Shown: positions 1 through 7,125 of the stretch, piece after piece
How positions within the stretch are numbered: position 1 is the first letter of the stretch
How the letters are laid out: each line of letters begins with the position of its first letter
Assembly: GCA_029881805.1 (NCBI GenBank)
Contig: JAOULW010000015.1
Span: 1 to 42,999 of the forward strand
Direction of reading: 5' to 3'
DNA from: Candidatus Bathyarchaeota archaeon
Lineage (GTDB): Archaea > Thermoproteota > Bathyarchaeia > Bathyarchaeales > Bathycorpusculaceae
DNA length: 42,999 bases
The notes under the pieces: generated by a model
Told to the model about the DNA's origin: nothing
The model's input: the letters and a program-made list of their open reading frames with translations, nothing else
Databases searched by the model: none
Made by a program: the position numbers and the translations under genes

Positions 1-19
1 AAAATCCTGAACTTTGTGC

Positions 20-67
20 TGACGATTCGCACCTGCCCACACTGGAGATGTCACCAGCAACTCCTCC
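20..67 (-). repeat. Hairpin element copy A with T-arm-like flank
   Basis: This is one copy of the dispersed element whose plus-strand core reads CTGGAGATGTCACC followed by AGCAACTCC. Read on the minus strand it can form a GGAG/CTCC stem with a TTGC-containing loop. A tRNA T-arm-like sequence (GACGATTCGCACC on the plus strand) lies 8 nt away, as in copies B, F, G and H. It lies about 145 nt beyond the stop of the broken C45 gene, on that gene's strand. Confidence 0.55.
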
Positions 68-212
68 ATTTTTTCCGTACAGAGTGATTTCAAGCCTTGC
101 ATTTATTGCAAGAGTGTTTTCCTCTGTAGACAGCAGCTAACGACTGCGCACTAAGGAGCAGTGTTAAAACGAGAAGTAATGGAAACTATTGAATTTTCCA
201 CGGACAAGAATC

Positions 213-1255
213 CTACCTGTTTGAATAACCTGAGACGTCGTGTTTTTTGAACTCGTTTCTGCAAGGAGGATCAGCACATACGACTGCTTCGTTTTTTCCT
301 GGTGAAAGGATCCATGACCAACAGATGCCATAGTGAACTTGGCCATCGTAATCGTGGGTACACATTTTGTGTTCATGACTCTTTAAGGCGTTAATTATCA
401 TTTCATTATCGATGCTTCCCTTACTTTGGCGGAACCAGCTCAGGAGGAAGGGTTTCCTAGCAGAATATGTGTCAAAAGCCCAACGTCCACGTTCATCTTG
501 CGCGTTGTATTTTTCCATTTCAGGGGAATCAAAGCGTAGCGTAACGAATTCAAATCCTTTGTCTGCGTAGGTTGTCTTTGTCTTTTCTCGGTGTGCTTCA
601 ATCTTCGCGATTCCATCTTTTTTGTCTATCACCAAGTAGGCTGTGCCCCATGTTTTCGGGATTTTTTGGAGGAACTTTGTGGCTTGTTCTGTTGTCTTGC
701 AGTTGTCAAGTATCCATCTTGTTACTATGTTGAGCATTACCCCTGGTCCTGTGTTCACGAAGGTTGCAGAAGCTGAAGATATTGCGAGTCATGCTTCGCT
801 TATTCCTCCAAATCTTGACAAAAGCATCCCGTAGAAAGTGAAACCTAGGCTGTCCAATTTACCTTGAGGTTTTGTGTGGCAAATTGTTAGGTCTTCACTT
901 GATTCTTCTGTCCATTCATTATTTCTGGCAAGAACTGGTAAGCCACTTTTAGTATGACCGCTAGATGTGGCCATGACGAGACATGAAGGTTGTAGTCTGT
1001 AGGGTGAGAGTTCAAACGCTGCGAGAACATTATAGGCTATCCCGCTTCCATCAGCAATTCCTTGGAGTTCTTCTAATAGTTCAGGAGCGTATTTTCTGCT
1101 TCTTTCTCAAACTCCATACCTTTATCAAGGTTTTCTTTCGAAAATTTTGGAGGAAAACCTTCTATTCTTTCCTTCTTCAGCAATTTTCCCATATTCAGCC
1201 CTATGTCGTAATAAGAACCACTCACTTTTACTTCATGCACTATTCTCACCGTCAA
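213..1255 (-). pseudogene. Broken C45 family acyltransferase/peptidase (AAT-like, Ntn fold)
   Basis: The reading frame resembles the acyl-CoA:6-aminopenicillanate acyltransferase/C45 peptidase family, self-processing Ntn hydrolases whose nucleophile is an internal cysteine. Three pieces align end to end: an N-terminal part starting MTVRIVHEV (1255 to about 1075), a middle part containing LQGIADGSG and the likely catalytic PSCLVMATSSGH followed by GLPVLARNNEW, and a C-terminal part ISSASATFVNTGPGVML running to 213. The first join needs a one-base frameshift near 1075-1085, where the original frame stops at TAG. The second join is an in-frame TGA at 789-791 after GGISEA, where the family would have a glycine codon. 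The start overlaps the upstream ribbon-helix-helix gene by 23 nt, so the two probably formed an operon. Two independent lesions favour a decaying gene; sequencing error is the alternative. Confidence 0.75.
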
Positions 1256-1439
1256 GTTCTACAAGATCCGGCTCCAACTCTGAGATTCCAAGTTCGAAGT
1301 CATCGATGAGTTTATCTAGTATGGATTGCCGAGCAAAATCTGCAACACTGGAATAGTAGCCTCTTTCCACTAATTCATTAACAAATTGCACGACCTTTTC
1401 AGGAACTCTAGTCTTAACTTCAATAAGGTTTCTTGCCAT
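1233..1439 (-). CDS. Ribbon-helix-helix (CopG/ParD-like) DNA-binding protein
   Basis: This 68-residue protein starts MARNLIEVKTRVPEKVV and continues with FVNELVERGYYSSVADFARQ. That is the beta strand plus two helices of the ribbon-helix-helix fold, used as a dimer for operator binding by CopG, ParD and NikR-type proteins. A GAGGTG ribosome binding site lies 11 nt upstream of the ATG. The C-terminus is acidic (ELEPDLVELDGEN) and overlaps the start of the broken C45 gene. No toxin-like partner is visible, so antitoxin function is not supported. Autoregulation is plausible because a short palindrome lies between its TATA box and start codon. The fold call is fairly secure; the target is unknown. 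Confidence 0.75.
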   Translation of the reverse strand: MARNLIEVKTRVPEKVVQFVNELVERGYYSSVADFARQSILDKLIDDFELGISELEPDLVELDGENSA

Positions 1440-1468
1440 ATGCTTTTAACACCTCGCGTCCCTCTTAA

Positions 1469-1520
1469 GGGCTTTTGAAAGCCCATCTATAGACTCTAGA
1501 TAGGCTAGAACTCATATAAG
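1469..1520 (-). promoter_or_regulatory. Promoter and palindrome upstream of the RHH gene
   Basis: On the minus strand a TATA-like CTTATATG sits at 1513-1520, about 75 nt before the start codon. Between them is GGGCTTTTGAAAGCCC (1469-1484), which has two 7-nt complementary arms. This is the kind of short symmetric site that ribbon-helix-helix dimers bind. The role as operator is inference. Confidence 0.4.
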
Positions 1521-1536
1521 TGTTTCGCACGTTATC

Positions 1537-1584
1537 ATTGGGACTCGAACCCACTCACAGTGGAGATACTCCCCAGGGTCTCTC
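1537..1584 (-). repeat. Hairpin element copy B with T-arm-like flank
   Basis: The plus strand reads GGGACTCGAACCC (a tRNA T-arm-like sequence) then CACAGTGGAGATACTCCCC. It begins 26 nt after the stop codon of the minus-strand iron-sulfur gene at 1611. The remainder of a tRNA is not present, so this is not an intact tRNA gene. Confidence 0.6.
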
Positions 1585-1610
1585 CTTTTCTTGGCTTGAA
1601 CGACGAAGCT

Positions 1611-2546
1611 CTATCTTCTAATGAAAACGCCCAAGTTGCGAGAAAGGCTGGCCTGATATTCGATCAAGTCGAGCTTTTTCAGTTTTCTTACCGTTTGAGC
1701 GGACAGTTGATCGAGAGCAACTCCACACAATAGAAGGGCGGTTTCTTTCTCAGAGAATTGTTCCCTTCCCTCGATCCATTGCAAGAAATCTTTGTTTTCT
1801 GGGCATATTTTTTGACAGTGAAGACAGCCAACCAGACAGTTGTGCCATGAAGGGTCAATCCATGTTGGAAAAGGAATATCGCCTGGTTTCTCGTTGTGAA
1901 AAACTATGCACCGTTCGGCGCAGAGGAGAAACCGGTCAGAAGCGATGGCGCCAGTGGGACATTTCAGGCGGCAGGCATGACAGTTCTGACATCTTTTCAT
2001 CATCTGCACTTTTCGCCAGCTATCTTTATGACAAGGCATGTCCGAATAGACGGCCACAAGTTGCAGAAAGCTTCCCATGCCAACGACGTAGCATATGTTG
2101 TTTCTTCCGTACGTGCCGAGTCCGCTGCGCACGGCTAAAAGTTTCAAGGGCAATTTGGTGCGTGCTATACGGTGTCCTTTTGGCTCCAGAATTTCCTCTA
2201 CGATATCTTCCACCATCTTTCTTGTGTCGTCATAAGCTACGTAGGTCGGGGGAAGAATGAGTGTCTGCGATTCTCCATTCCATTTAAAAACGGCTTGGCT
2301 CTGAGGACGAGGGACAGCGACAACTATTATGGACTTGGCTTTTGGCAAGCTATCGGGGATCCGGAAATCAAACCAAGCGAGACGTTCCTGATAGAATTCT
2401 TCGTCAACCAAGCCTTTTCTATGGAATCCCTCTATCGCCTCTTGCAGATCATGAAGACGTCGTGCAGATACGATGCGACCCTGAAAGCCGCGTTCCGTTA
2501 AGTGAAGAAGTAATTCCTCCGAACAGCTCTTCATATTAAACCACAC
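1611..2546 (-). CDS. QueG-like 4Fe-4S protein (epoxyqueuosine reductase-related)
   Basis: This 311-residue protein is related to epoxyqueuosine reductase QueG and other double-4Fe-4S proteins. A family motif RSGLGTYGRNN is at 140-150. One ferredoxin-type cluster motif, CQNCHACRLKCP, is at 186-197, with extra cysteines C209 and C213. The second, CLVGCLHCQKICP, is at 237-249. It lacks the long C-terminal HEAT-repeat domain of true QueG, and the last 60 residues are helical. In archaea such proteins are often orphan reductases or corrinoid-activation relatives, so a role in queuosine synthesis is not established. It stands alone between two copies of the hairpin element. The best start is uncertain, since ATG codons at residues 1 and 5 are both usable. 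Confidence 0.75.
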   Translation of the reverse strand: MWFNMKSCSEELLLHLTERGFQGRIVSARRLHDLQEAIEGFHRKGLVDEEFYQERLAWFDFRIPDSLPKAKSIIVVAVPRPQSQAVFKWNGESQTLILPPTYVAYDDTRKMVEDIVEEILEPKGHRIARTKLPLKLLAVRSGLGTYGRNNICYVVGMGSFLQLVAVYSDMPCHKDSWRKVQMMKRCQNCHACRLKCPTGAIASDRFLLCAERCIVFHNEKPGDIPFPTWIDPSWHNCLVGCLHCQKICPENKDFLQWIEGREQFSEKETALLLCGVALDQLSAQTVRKLKKLDLIEYQASLSRNLGVFIRR

Positions 2547-2912
2547 TTTCTTTCTGATTGGCTAAATGCATTCATCACCTAGCCATTAGCTTCCAGGAGC
2601 CTGTTTATTAATGTGCTCATGCACATGGAAGAATTTTAATTCTTACACTGTGGAGATATCTCCCGAAGTCCCAACTATTAGTCGGCTTTTCGTCTTTTTT
2701 GATATACCATATTAGACAAAGATAAGCTCATTAATAAAAGTTTATTCTTCAACAGTGTGGACACTTTTGTTTTTTGCGTCCCTAATGTGTGTGTTGCGTT
2801 TTTTGATATAGAAAAGTTATTCATAAGCTTAAAGTGCATCTATGGTATAAGATTTTATTGAATATGAAGGGGAAATGGAGGTGACATACATACGAAGATA
2901 ACTCCTTCTGGA
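2547..2912. other. Intergenic region with hairpin copy C and AT-rich promoter DNA
   Basis: No convincing gene lies here. It contains hairpin copy C, two similar stretches TTTTTTGATATA (near 2696 and 2798), and CAGTGTGGACAC near 2755, which resembles part of the hairpin element. A GGAGGTGA ribosome binding site for the next gene lies at 2877-2884. The two genes on either side diverge, so both promoters must be here. Confidence 0.5.
2644..2674 (-). repeat. Hairpin element copy C
   Basis: The plus strand reads ACTGTGGAGATATCTCCCG and then AAGTCCC. The core GGAGATATCTCC is a perfect 12-nt palindrome. Unlike copies A, B, G and H, no T-arm-like sequence lies beside it, and it is upstream rather than downstream of the nearest minus-strand gene. 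Confidence 0.55.
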
Positions 2913-3824
2913 TTGCTGAATATTATGTTGATGGCTATGCTTGTGGCTGCATTGTTTTTTGTTATTGTGAAAAGTCCGCCGCCTTATGACCCGTGGGCTG
3001 ACATGAACGATGATGGGTTCATAGACGTTAAAGACATTCTTCATGTGGCTTTGCAGTATGGAGCGAGTGGAACCCCAATAACTAAGGCTAGTATAGCTTT
3101 TGATAGTGATTGGATTGACATAACAGACAAGTGTGGACAGGTTTTCTCGGTGGTGCATAATTTGAGCAGTGTGGACATTATTGTGGACATAACGGGAAAA
3201 ACAACACTGGATGGTGGACCGCATCAGCGATATCTCGGCTTATCAGACTACATCCCAGGATGGCAGAGAACCTATGGCGGAACAAACAATGATTATGGGT
3301 ATTCTGTGGTGCAGACTGTTGACGGCGGATATGCATTAGCAGGCTCCACTAATTCTTTTGGCGCTGGCTTCTATGATTGCTGTTTAGTTAAGACGGATAT
3401 GAGCGGCATTCTACAGTGGAACAAGACCTATGGAGGAACAAACTCTGATATGGCATTTTCTGTGGTGCAGACTGTTGACGGCGGCTACGCACTAGCAGGT
3501 GACACTAATTCTTTTGGCGCTGGCTCCTATGATTGTTATTTGGTGAAGACGGATGCGGCTGGTAATCTACAGTGGAACAAGACTTACGGCGGAACAAACC
3601 CTGATGCAGTATCTTCTGCAGTTCAGACGAGTGACGGCAGATACACTCTAGCAGGCTCCACTAATTCTTTTGGTGCTGGTTCAGGCGATTTTTATTTGGT
3701 TAAGACTAATGTTGAGAATGGTTTATGCTGGTCGTCCTCCACGCTAGACAGCATAGAACTATACAGAGGCATAACAGACCAATACTGGAACTACGTGCGA
3801 GTGCGCATATGGACAATCAAATAA
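2913..3824 (+). CDS. Secreted protein with dockerin-like EF motif and about three propeller-type repeats
   Basis: An N-terminal hydrophobic segment (IMLMAMLVAALFFVIV) looks like a signal peptide or anchor. Next comes a calcium-binding dockerin-like loop, DMNDDGFIDVKDI, near residues 30-42. From about residue 115 there are three repeats of about 50 residues, each containing TYGGTN, a VVQTVDGGYALAG-type strand and a YLVKTD-type end. They resemble bacterial and archaeal repeat proteins predicted to form beta-propellers. The final 35 residues break the pattern, so the protein may be truncated. The start is odd. The strong site GGAGGTGA (2877-2884) is followed 7 nt later by an in-frame ACG (2892) where ATG is expected, and the first ordinary start is TTG at 2913. 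Cell-surface location is inferred; the ligand is unknown. Confidence 0.65.
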   Translation: MLNIMLMAMLVAALFFVIVKSPPPYDPWADMNDDGFIDVKDILHVALQYGASGTPITKASIAFDSDWIDITDKCGQVFSVVHNLSSVDIIVDITGKTTLDGGPHQRYLGLSDYIPGWQRTYGGTNNDYGYSVVQTVDGGYALAGSTNSFGAGFYDCCLVKTDMSGILQWNKTYGGTNSDMAFSVVQTVDGGYALAGDTNSFGAGSYDCYLVKTDAAGNLQWNKTYGGTNPDAVSSAVQTSDGRYTLAGSTNSFGAGSGDFYLVKTNVENGLCWSSSTLDSIELYRGITDQYWNYVRVRIWTIK

Positions 3825-3922
3825 AACAAACACACAATCCTCTTTTTCCTATTATAACCACTTTTCAGTCTGTCAAAAAAATATGATGACCTATGGCAAA
3901 CGGCTTGCTCGCATCGATGGGA

Positions 3923-3941
3923 GTTTGGCGAAAAGCCAAAC
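3923..3941. terminator. Perfect 7-bp hairpin between convergent genes
   Basis: GTTTGGC, a GAAAA loop and GCCAAAC form a perfect inverted repeat between the stop codons of two converging genes. It could stop transcripts from either side or protect their 3' ends. No T-tract follows, so the terminator role is weak. Confidence 0.3.
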
Positions 3942-3999
3942 GATTCAGCAGGTGTTCTCCCCAGTTATGGTTCAATCATCGAAAATTTCAGTTTCTGCT

Positions 4000-4683
4000 C
4001 TAGAAACCTACGTCGTATATATTTTCTGGATAGATGACGTGACCTCCATCGCACCAGATGCCCGTAGCAGCTATCATAACTTTCCCCGTATATAGGTTCA
4101 AAATGACTGTTATTCCAAAATCCATTGGGGTAACGAATAAAATCAAGAATGGATAATTGACAAAAAAGTCTTCTTCTCTCGGCCAAACCACGTAATGATT
4201 TGGACTTTGGTTCATAAGGTCATCTATTGTCCTTGTTCCATTTTCGACAGATGTCATATTGAAACTATGAGACTGCTCATAGGATTTTATGAATGTCAAA
4301 TTTTCATAGTCAAGCCTCAGAACTAACTCATGGATAAGCCCTTCGCTACTGGGTTCCAAAGTTGATGCAACAATAAACCATTCCCCTCTCCATCCATATC
4401 CATGAGGGCAGACCAGCACCGAATAGTTACCGTTCCTAGAAAATTCAGCCATCACATCCAAATTTTTTGTTTTGTTCCACACTTCCCAAAAAGTCTCATT
4501 ACTAAACCAATCGTTAAAATTAAAGAAATAAATTTCAGACGGCTCCAGCCCGTGCGTCTCTTCACTTCTTATCATCGTCCAGTAGAAAATTGGCGTAAGA
4601 ACCAGCAAAACAAGACAAATGCAAATAATAGTCACTCTAGGTTTTCTAGTAAGCCAACTCAAAAATTGCATATCTCTTCTCAT
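4000..4683 (-). CDS. Membrane-anchored extracytoplasmic protein of unknown function
   Basis: This 227-residue protein begins with a basic stretch (MRRDMQFLSWLTRKPR), then one transmembrane segment (VTIICICLVLLVLTPIFYW, about residues 17-35). The rest is probably outside the cell. It contains several Asn-X-Ser/Thr sequons (NET, NKT, NYS, NLT, NMT, NGT), which suggests a glycosylated surface protein. The C-terminal third has a hydrophobic strand-rich region (NYPFLILFVTPMDFGITVILNLY). I do not recognise the family. It faces the dockerin-like gene and ends about 175 nt from it, so the two are not an operon. Confidence 0.6.
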   Translation of the reverse strand: MRRDMQFLSWLTRKPRVTIICICLVLLVLTPIFYWTMIRSEETHGLEPSEIYFFNFNDWFSNETFWEVWNKTKNLDVMAEFSRNGNYSVLVCPHGYGWRGEWFIVASTLEPSSEGLIHELVLRLDYENLTFIKSYEQSHSFNMTSVENGTRTIDDLMNQSPNHYVVWPREEDFFVNYPFLILFVTPMDFGITVILNLYTGKVMIAATGIWCDGGHVIYPENIYDVGF

Positions 4684-5203
4684 ATACTAGTTCTGAGATT
4701 CTGCCTTTTAATTCTACAGTTTAGAACAGCAACTTTCGCAAACGTAGACACATCAACTATGGGAGGAAGCCAATGAACGATCCTTTGAGTTAAGAATTAA
4801 CAAATCTCATGGCTGGTCGCAAGGAAGATATGAGTTCAGGGAGACTTAAGGGCTGGATGGGTAAGAAACCTATGCAATTGGTGTCTTACCCGAGCGAATC
4901 GAGGCAATGAGAATTAGAAGTCTACAGGGAGCTTCATTGAGAGCTTTAGACCTATCATACAAGGCTTTTAGTTCTGCATTGGGTAACTTTGGGTTGTCTT
5001 TACAGTGCACACAAAAATCCCCTTATATCGACTTGATATATATAGTAAAGTAATTCAAACCAATTCTGCTTTGTGCCTGCATAAGTCAGAGGGGTTATTT
5101 TTGAGGAGATTGTGGAAAAACAAGTTGAAAAGTTTGTTTGTTCTGGATGTTTTTGAAGGGTTAAATAGAGCTCAAATACAACCTTTCACGGGGGTAAAAT
5201 ACC
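4684..5203. other. Long intergenic region, no secure gene
   Basis: The only coding hints are a 33-codon frame at 4809-4910 (starting MAGRKEDMSSGR), with no ribosome binding site, and a longer frame at 5005-5220 whose composition does not look like a protein. A TATA-like GATATATATAG near 5034 and TTAAATAG at 5161 may serve the small gene at 5204. No recognised repeat lies here. Confidence 0.4.
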
Positions 5204-5350
5204 ATGAAAATCCGACTTAGAATAAGATTTCGAGGTAAGCGTGGTTACGATATCAGCAGTGTTCCTCTCAAGAGTTTAGAGAGAGCAAACAAATATAGAA
5301 AGAAGCGGTGGGAGCTGAAAGAGGGTTGGTTGGTTCTGGAAGCTTTCTAG
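5204..5350 (+). CDS. Small basic protein, 48 residues, convergent to the recombinase gene
   Basis: The frame reads MKIRLRIRFRGKRGYDISSV and continues to KKRWELKEGWLVLEAF, 48 residues with a strongly basic first half and a beta-like pattern. A TATA-like TTAAATAG at 5161 lies 43 nt upstream and a GGGGG stretch 10-14 nt upstream. It ends 11 nt before the stop of the convergent tyrosine recombinase gene. Small basic proteins next to integrases can be recombination directionality factors, but nothing in this sequence proves that here. I do not recognise the family, and it could be a chance frame. Confidence 0.45.
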   Translation: MKIRLRIRFRGKRGYDISSVPLKSLERANKYRKKRWELKEGWLVLEAF

Positions 5351-5361
5351 TCTAAGCTTTT

Positions 5362-6654
5362 CTATTTGGTTTGTTGTTCTTGGTCTTTCGTAAGCCGTTC
5401 TAGACCGAGATCAAGAGCCTTTCTAATCGTCTTTGCAAGTTCAATGTTTATTCTGTCTGAGATTTCTGCAGCTTTCATACCTTCCTCTTCGGTTAGTTTT
5501 TCTTCAGGAAGCTGAGACGCCCATGCAGAGAGGTAGAGTCTTAATGCATCATTTTGGTTCTTCAAGCTCTCGACAAACTTCATCAATGGTTGCAGCTTTT
5601 CAATTTCCTTCTTTGTTTTGACATTTTCTTCAGAGACTGTTTCAGTTATCATTCTTTGCTGAGTCATTTCCTCTTGAAGCTTGACTATGGCTTTTTTCAG
5701 AGTCTCAATCTTCTCGACCTCTGCTTTTGGCTGCTCCTTAATCGTGAAGAATCTCTTGAGTTGGCTGAATTTCTCCTTGAGTTTGACAGTTGTCAGGTAA
5801 GTGTCGTCGCTTTCTGCTATGGCTTTTCCACACAGCTTCTTTCCTGCTGTCAAACCGATTCCAGAGTCTATGGCTGCAGATAGAAACATCTTCCTGAAAC
5901 AGTGAAACGTCAGGTTCTTTCCATTCAGGTTAATTTTTGCGTTTTCCGCTAGCCTCTGCAAAAGTCGGTTTAGCCATTCGTCTGAAATATGACTAGCGCT
6001 ATTTGAAGGAAAAAGATAGGGGTTGCCGTTCTTTTTCTCTAGGGTCGGTAGATAGGCTTTCAAAAGGTCTACGGTTTCATGGCTTAGGAAACAATGCGCT
6101 ATCACATCTTCCTTGCTTGTCATCAAGTCAAAAGAAATTGGCGGTTCTTGGTCTAGTGGAGGCAAATCGTCTTTTTTGATTTTTATGAAATCGCCTATTC
6201 TTAACCCTAAGTCTGTAGCCATGCTTAGAATCACTCTTTCCCTCAAGTCTGCAACTTTAAACATAGCTCTTATATGCTCGATGTTTAGTGGAAAGTTCTT
6301 GGTTGTTTTGACTGTCTTGGCTATTCTGCTTCCTGCTCTGAATCTTATCGGCATTTCATAAAACCTGAAAAGCTGCCTTATTCCCAAAGTCCAGTTTCTT
6401 GCAGTGTTGATACTGTAGCTTTCTAGCAGATAGCTGTGAAACTTCTCGATTTCCTTCTCAAATCTTGCAGCTCTATTTCTATAGTCAATGAGGTTCTCTC
6501 CTGCTCTCTGTGTTAGATCATCTTTTCTCATTTCCAGAACCTCTTCTGCGCTCTTGCCAAACCATTCACAGAACTTCTTCAAACCATGCCTATACTCTTT
6601 CTTAGTGTGAGGATTCGATACCGAATCTAAGAATTGCTGAACACTCATTTCCAT
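5362..6654 (-). CDS. Tyrosine recombinase/integrase with C-terminal coiled coil
   Basis: This 430-residue site-specific recombinase cuts and rejoins DNA through a covalent 3'-phosphotyrosine. Residues 1-110 form an SAM-like core-binding domain (YRHGLKKFCEWF, NTARNWTLGIRQLFRFY). The catalytic domain shows R152 (DLGLRIGDF), K181 (TSKED), H251-x-x-R254 (HCFRKMF) and the nucleophile Y286 (SDDTYLTTVKLKEKF), so it looks active. Residues 310-370 form a long coiled coil (EKIETLKKAIVKLQEEM), followed by a helical tail. The last histidine or tryptophan of the usual set appears replaced near K277. A perfect AGGAGGTG ribosome binding site (6661-6668) lies 6 nt before the ATG, with a TATA-like element behind it. 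It is not interrupted by an attachment site, unlike SSV-type integrases. It may act on the tRNA-end repeats in this window. Confidence 0.9.
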   Translation of the reverse strand: MEMSVQQFLDSVSNPHTKKEYRHGLKKFCEWFGKSAEEVLEMRKDDLTQRAGENLIDYRNRAARFEKEIEKFHSYLLESYSINTARNWTLGIRQLFRFYEMPIRFRAGSRIAKTVKTTKNFPLNIEHIRAMFKVADLRERVILSMATDLGLRIGDFIKIKKDDLPPLDQEPPISFDLMTSKEDVIAHCFLSHETVDLLKAYLPTLEKKNGNPYLFPSNSASHISDEWLNRLLQRLAENAKINLNGKNLTFHCFRKMFLSAAIDSGIGLTAGKKLCGKAIAESDDTYLTTVKLKEKFSQLKRFFTIKEQPKAEVEKIETLKKAIVKLQEEMTQQRMITETVSEENVKTKKEIEKLQPLMKFVESLKNQNDALRLYLSAWASQLPEEKLTEEEGMKAAEISDRINIELAKTIRKALDLGLERLTKDQEQQTK

Positions 6655-6660
6655 TCTTCC

Positions 6661-6692
6661 ACACCTCCTTTCGTTCAGTGTGGTATATCAAA
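6661..6692 (-). promoter_or_regulatory. Recombinase promoter with a CAGTGTGG-ATATC motif
   Basis: Read on the plus strand, CACCTCCT (ribosome binding site complement) is followed by CAGTGTGGTATATCAAAC at 6675-6692. The ATATC part doubles as the TATA region of the recombinase. CAGTGTGG next to ATATC resembles the left part of the dispersed hairpin element (CACTGTGGAGATATC in copy C). This suggests, but does not prove, that one protein binds both. Confidence 0.45.
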
Positions 6693-6895
6693 CTTTCCGA
6701 AAAACCAACTAATCGTAAGGTCTACTCCCGCAAACCCTATTTTTCGTGTAAAGCGGAGCCATTTGACTGGAGAATAGTAGATGCATGTTTGAAAAGTGGT
6801 CATTACTTCTTCATCGAGCCGCAAGAATTTTGTGTTGTCCATTCCGAAAGGCAAATATAAGAATCATTACGAGACTCGGAATTGAGGACCTTAGA

Positions 6896-7075
6896 ATGAA
6901 GGAATATGAAATCCTCTACGATACTGGTAGCTGTCGGAAACTTGTCGCTGAGATCAATCGCATGGCAAAGGAAGGATGGCAAGCAAAATCGATAGGCGGT
7001 TTAGGTGCTCCGACTGGCATTTCTGCGGTTTACGTGTTGATGGAGCGGGAAGTCACTAGGTCTACAAGAACGTAG
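6896..7075 (+). CDS. DUF4177-like small protein
   Basis: This 59-residue protein begins MKEYEILYDTGSCRKLVAEI and contains EGWQAKSIGGLG and VYVLMEREV. The strand-helix-GW-strand-strand layout resembles DUF4177 and related small alpha/beta proteins of unknown function. The start at 6896 is chosen over a longer frame from 6785. GAGG lies 8 nt upstream and a TATA-like AAATATAAG lies about 40 nt upstream, while the extra N-terminal residues look non-coding. It stands between the divergent recombinase gene and hairpin copy E. Confidence 0.6.
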   Translation: MKEYEILYDTGSCRKLVAEINRMAKEGWQAKSIGGLGAPTGISAVYVLMEREVTRSTRT

Positions 7076-7080
7076 TCCTG

Positions 7081-7110
7081 TCTGCAATGGAGATATCACC
7101 CAATCTCCCC
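7081..7110 (-). repeat. Hairpin element copy E
   Basis: The plus strand reads CAATGGAGATATCACCCAAT and then CTCCCC. On the minus strand GGAG and CTCC can pair around a GGTGATAT-containing loop. It begins 16 nt after the stop of the minus-strand DUF5700 gene, and ends 5 nt beyond the plus-strand gene at 6896, so it lies between two converging stops. Confidence 0.55.
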
Positions 7111-7125
7111 CTATTTTCAACTCAA

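Noticed and set aside
164-376. 70-residue frame, minus strand
   Set aside because: It overlaps the conserved C45 frame in another phase and its sequence does not look like a protein.
789-791. Selenocysteine at the TGA of the C45 gene
   Set aside because: No family cysteine is expected there (glycine is), there is no visible recoding signal, and a frameshift also breaks the gene.
5005-5220. 71-residue frame upstream of the small basic gene
   Set aside because: It has no ribosome binding site, and it overlaps the TATA-like region and start of the better 48-residue gene.
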